Shown in pieces: positions 60,952 to 64,000 of a stretch of 64,000 nucleotides of DNA. The DNA is from JALOLG01 sp963776935 (GTDB lineage Bacteria; Actinomycetota; Acidimicrobiia; Acidimicrobiales; Ilumatobacteraceae): positions 1 through 64,000 of the forward strand of contig CAVZOP010000010.1 in assembly GCA_963776935.1 (NCBI GenBank), written 5' to 3'. The first letter of the stretch is position 1, and each line of letters begins with the position of its first letter. The position numbers and the translations under genes were made by a program. Below the pieces are notes generated by a model. The model was not told the origin of the DNA. It was given only the letters and a program-made list of their open reading frames with translations, and ran no database searches.

Positions 60952-61698
60952 TCAGCGGCCGCCGGAGCAGTTGACGATGGCGCCGTTGACGTAGCCGGCT
61001 TCGTCGGAGGCGAGCCACAGGATCGTCGCCGCGACCTCGTCGGCGGTGCCGACGCGGCGCATCGGGACGTTCGCCGACAGGCGCGCCGCTCGGCCGGGCT
61101 CGCCCGAACGGGCGTGGATCTCGGTGTCGATCAGCCCGGGGCGAACGGCGTTGACGCGGATCCCCTCGGCGCCGACCTCCTTGGCGAGACCGATCGTCAG
61201 CGTGTCGATCGCCCCCTTGCTGGCCGCGTAGTCGATGAACTCGTCCGGGCTGCCGAGGTACGACGCTGCCGACGAGACGTTGACGATCGAGCCGCCCGAC
61301 CCACCGTGCCGGGTCGACATCCGCCGTACCGCCTCGCGGGCGCACAGGAACGCCCCGATGACATTGACGTCGAACACCTCCCGCAGCCGTCCGTACGGGT
61401 ACGTGTCGAGGCGGGCCTGGGCGTGGAGGATCCCGGCGTTGTTGACGAGGACCGTCAGCTGACCGAGCTCGGCGGCGGTCGTGTCGAACATCCGTTGCAC
61501 ATCGGCCTCGACGGCGACGTCGGCCTGCACCGCGATCGCCTGCACCCCGGCCGACCGGCAGTCGCCGACGACCGCTTCCGCCGCCTCGGAGCTGCTCACG
61601 TAGTTGACCGCCACGTCGATGCCCCTCGTCGCGGCGAGTCGCGCGGTCGCCGCTCCGATCCCGCGGCTCGCTCCGGTGATGAGGGCGACGCCGGTCAT
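60952..61698 (-). CDS. Short-chain dehydrogenase/reductase (3-oxoacyl-ACP reductase/FabG-like)
   Basis: A 248-residue SDR with TGxxxGIG (ITGASRGIGAATA), NNAG (VLVNNAGIL), Ser in VNVSSAASYL and YAASK (YxxxK), then the FabG-like VRPGLIDTEIHA and ASDEAGYVNGAIVNCSGG end. Probably NADPH-dependent and cytoplasmic; FabG, glucose dehydrogenase or other SDR roles cannot be distinguished. CACAAT lies six bases before ATG 61698. It is divergent from the S9 peptidase. Confidence 0.86.
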   Translation of the reverse strand: MTGVALITGASRGIGAATARLAATRGIDVAVNYVSSSEAAEAVVGDCRSAGVQAIAVQADVAVEADVQRMFDTTAAELGQLTVLVNNAGILHAQARLDTYPYGRLREVFDVNVIGAFLCAREAVRRMSTRHGGSGGSIVNVSSAASYLGSPDEFIDYAASKGAIDTLTIGLAKEVGAEGIRVNAVRPGLIDTEIHARSGEPGRAARLSANVPMRRVGTADEVAATILWLASDEAGYVNGAIVNCSGGR

Positions 61699-61722
61699 GA
61701 CCCGATTGTGGCATCCCGCGAC

Positions 61723-61766
61723 CTGTCTGCCCTGAAGCGCCGATCTCGACGATTCGGAGCAGACAG
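61723..61766. repeat. Hairpin related to the dispersed repeat, within a divergent promoter region
   Basis: CTGTCTGCCCTGAA / TTCGGAGCAGACAG pair with wobble positions. It shares the CTGTCTGC...GCAGACAG arms of copies 1-3 but a different loop. It lies between divergent genes, and its right arm reaches to eight bases before the -10 TAGGTT (61774-61779). Confidence 0.5.
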
Positions 61767-61785
61767 TTCGGGATAGGTTCGAGGG

Positions 61786-63727
61786 GTGGACCACAGCAAG
61801 ATCGCCGAGCGGCTGCTCGATGGACGTACGTCAGCCGGCGCCCCAGTCGTGTCGCCCGACGGAACGCGGATCGCGTTCGTCGTGGCGTCGATCGATCTCG
61901 AGAAGAACGTCACCAACACCCGGGTGTGGCTCGACGGCGCCCCGGTCACCGCCGGCCCGCACGATGCGCAATCCGGAGTGGTCGCCCGACGGCCGGTTCC
62001 TGGCGTTCACGTCGAGGCGCGGCGAGAAGAAGGGCGACTCGACGCTCCACGTCCTGCCCGTCGGCGGACCGGGCGAGACGCGGACGTTGTGCACGATGCC
62101 CGATGGCCTCGGTGACGTCGACTGGTCGCCCGACGGCCGGTGGATCGCGTTCACGAGCCGCACCCGCCACGAGCGATACGAGGCCGAGGACGTCAGCTGG
62201 CAGGCGCCGCGGAAGATGGAGCGATTCTTCTCGCGGCTCAACGGCGAGGACTGGATCTTCGACCGTCCCCAGCACATCTACGTCGTCGCCGCCGACGGCA
62301 CGGGCACGCCGCGCAACCTGACGCCGGGTGATTTCGAGCACAACGGCACCGCCTGGCTGCCCGACTCGTCGGCGATCGTCACGAGCAGCGCCCGCCACGA
62401 CACCTGGGATCGCGACCTCGCCACCGATCTCTACCTCGTGCCGGTCGACGGCGACGGCGAGATCCGGGCACTGACCAAGCACACCGGCGGATATGCGTCG
62501 CCGGCGGTGTCCCCGGACGGCCGGCTCGTCGCGTTCTTGGGCGACGACGACCCGTCGACCTATCCGCAGAACCCCAAGGTCGGCGTGATCAGCGTCGACG
62601 GCGGTGAGCACCGCTGGATCAGCACGGGACTCGACCGCACGTTCGCTCCGACCGGCGGGTACCCGGCGCCCGTGTGGATCGACGACGAGTCGCTGTACGC
62701 GCTGGCCGAGGACCGCGGCGACACCCACCTGTACCGACTCCACATCGATGGCCGCGACCCCGAGCAGATCACGGTTGGCGACATCACCGTTCACGGCTTC
62801 GACGCGGCCGGCGGCACGGTCGCATTGGCGCGAGCGACGGTCGACCGGCCGGCCGAGATCCACACTCTCGACGGCCCGGTCACGGCGATCACCAAGAACT
62901 TCCTCGGATGGGAGAAGTTCGCCGTGCCGTGCGCCGACGGCTCCGACGAGATCGACGCGTGGATCATGCGACCGGCCGAGTTCGACCCGTCGAAGTCGTA
63001 CCCGGTTCTGCTCAACGTCCACGGCGGACCGTTCACGCAGTACGGCGAGTACTTCTTCGACGAGGCCCAGATGCAGGCCGCGGCCGGCTTCGTGGTGCTG
63101 ATGTCGAACCCGAGGGGCGGCAGCGGTCGCCACACCGCGTGGGGGCAGGCGATCCTCGGGCCGAAGCACCAGAAGGCGCCCGGAACCGGTTGGGGCTCGG
63201 TCGACGCCGACGACGTGATCGCCGTGCTCGACACCGCGCTCGAGCGCTACCCGTTCTGCGACGGCGCCCGGGTCGGAATGCTCGGCGGCAGCTACGGCGG
63301 GTACATGGCCACCCTGCTCGCCGCCCGCCACGGCGACCGCTTCAAGGCGATCTGCTCCGAACGGGCGGTCAACAACCTCCTCAACGAGGAGTGGTCGAGC
63401 GACATCGGCACCGTGTTCCGGATCGAGCACGGACCGAACCCGGTCGAGGATCCCGACGAGTACCTCCGGATGTCGCCATCCATGTGGGTGCGCGACATCC
63501 ACGTGCCGATGCTGATCATCCACTCGGAGGAGGACTACCGCTGCCCGATCAACCAGGCCGAGGAGCTGTGGGTCGCGCTCCGGCTGCTCGAGCGCGACGT
63601 GACCTTCTACCGCTTCCCCGGCGAGAACCACGAGCTGTCGCGGTCCGGTTCGCCGGTGCACCGCCGAATGCGGGCGGAGATCATCCTCGACTTCTTCGCC
63701 GAACGACTCGGGCGGGACACTGCGTGA
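61786..63727 (+). CDS. S9-family (prolyl oligopeptidase-type) peptidase (one frameshift)
   Basis: A ~646-residue serine peptidase with an N-terminal WD/beta-propeller (repeats such as SPDGTRIAFVV, SPDGRFLAFTSRRG, SPDGRWIAFTSRT) and a C-terminal alpha/beta-hydrolase domain. Catalytic triad: GGSYGGYM (Ser), IIHSEEDYRCP (Asp), GENHELS (His). It is close to acylaminoacyl-peptidases and has no signal peptide. The frame slips by one base near 61970, between HDAQS and EWSPDGR. GTG 61786 lies six bases after TAGGTT (leaderless). Confidence 0.88.
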
Positions 63728-64000
63728 CGTTCGCGGGATCGCGCCGGACGCGCCGTGCGCGTCAGCGGTCCCACCATGTCGGGCTGGCGGCGCTCCGATC
63801 CGCCGCCGTCGGCGCGGTCGTGGTCGCCGCGTCGCTCGCCACGGCCACGATCCCGGTCTCGGTCGCGGCGCCGTGTGACGGGTCGGCCGATTCGCCATCG
63901 TTCGTCCGTCACGTCGACCGCCTCGCCAGCACGGTCACGGTCGAGATCCTCAACGCATCGGCAGTCCGACACGGTGTCAGCGCGTCGCGCCGTCGAAACG
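63724..64000 (+). CDS. Secreted protein, N-terminal part (cut by window edge)
   Basis: The GTG overlaps the peptidase stop (GTGA). The sequence has a basic start, a hydrophobic signal segment (AAVGAVVVAASLATATIPVSVAA) with likely cleavage before PC, and ~45 further residues up to the edge with no stop. Too little remains to name a family. Confidence 0.55.
   Translation, partial: MTFAGSRRTRRARQRSHHVGLAALRSAAVGAVVVAASLATATIPVSVAAPCDGSADSPSFVRHVDRLASTVTVEILNASAVRHGVSASRRRN

Noticed and set aside
18993..61766. Hairpin repeats as IS-element or integrase attachment ends
   Set aside because: No transposase or integrase lies between or beside the copies, and there are no target-site duplications; the positions just after stop codons fit termination.
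61946..63898. Minus-strand 650-codon frame opposite the S9 peptidase
   Set aside because: It is an antisense shadow; the plus strand has the propeller repeats and the full catalytic triad.
1..64000. tRNA, rRNA or riboswitch genes
   Set aside because: No cloverleaf, rRNA core or recognised riboswitch motif was seen in the short intergenic spaces.

Overview
The window is G+C-rich, densely coded DNA with no gene-free stretch above about 200 bases. It looks like an actinobacterial chromosome: GTG starts are frequent, many promoters are of the leaderless TANNNT type, and there are F420-type LLM oxidoreductases, a wax ester synthase/DGAT, P450s, several acyl-CoA ligases and acyl-CoA dehydrogenases, and a MarR regulator. 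I would guess an uncultured or marine member of the Acidimicrobiia (Ilumatobacter-like). That placement rests on gene style only. I saw no rRNA, tRNA, IS element, prophage or CRISPR array.

Layout. 1-4.4 kb: L-arabinose utilisation (end of a GH127 arabinofuranosidase, araB, araD, araA). 4.5-12.8 kb: cupin, broken TauD, D,D-carboxypeptidase lipoprotein, small membrane protein, papain-like hydrolase, secreted alpha/beta hydrolase, acyl-CoA ligase, DisA_N-like protein, DHA2 efflux pump. 12.8-19 kb: cytochrome P450, then a branched-chain-type ABC importer (binding protein, LivF, LivH, and a fused LivM-LivG). 19-21.1 kb: GNAT and two secreted proteins. 21.2-25.6 kb: a minus-strand operon of gamma-glutamyl hydrolase, acyl-CoA-dehydrogenase-fold enzyme, NicX-like ring-cleavage dioxygenase and glutamine-synthetase-like ligase. 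25.8-36 kb: small enzymes, a LuxR/TPR regulator, a ceramidase-like exoenzyme, a NarL-type two-component pair, an unknown secreted protein and an HsaA-like flavoprotein. 36.1-37.1 kb: a TIR-domain membrane protein. 37.1-38.7 kb: cobalt-type nitrile hydratase beta, alpha and activator. 38.8-44.4 kb: amidotransferase, second P450, rhodanese, ThpR, YhhN, LigB-type dioxygenase and MarR. 44.4-50.2 kb: hydrolase, nitroreductase, crotonase, two LLM enzymes and an acyl-CoA ligase. 50.2-54.5 kb: beta-phosphoglucomutase and a GH65 phosphorylase running in frame into an acyl-CoA dehydrogenase. 54.6-64 kb: LapA-like protein, hydrolase, RecB-like nuclease, PAP2, DsbA-like protein, WS/DGAT, two SDRs, S9 peptidase and a cut secreted protein.

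How the parts may work together. Five promoters carry variants of one palindrome with core GTTYGGNNCCRAAC: the first P450, the ABC importer, the GS-like gene, the gamma-glutamyl hydrolase and the LigB dioxygenase. One regulon appears to couple import, oxidation, gamma-glutamylation/deglutamylation and ring cleavage. By analogy with aniline degradation this would suit an aromatic or heterocyclic amine; the substrate is unknown. The nitrile hydratase could feed similar nitrogen-containing substrates.

Quality warning. About a dozen otherwise intact conserved genes are broken by single-base insertions or deletions (araB three times). The frequency and the lack of other decay point to sequence or assembly error more than to real pseudogenes. 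Several start codons below were chosen from the leaderless-promoter spacing (TANNNT ending 6-8 bases before ATG/GTG) and not from the longest frame.
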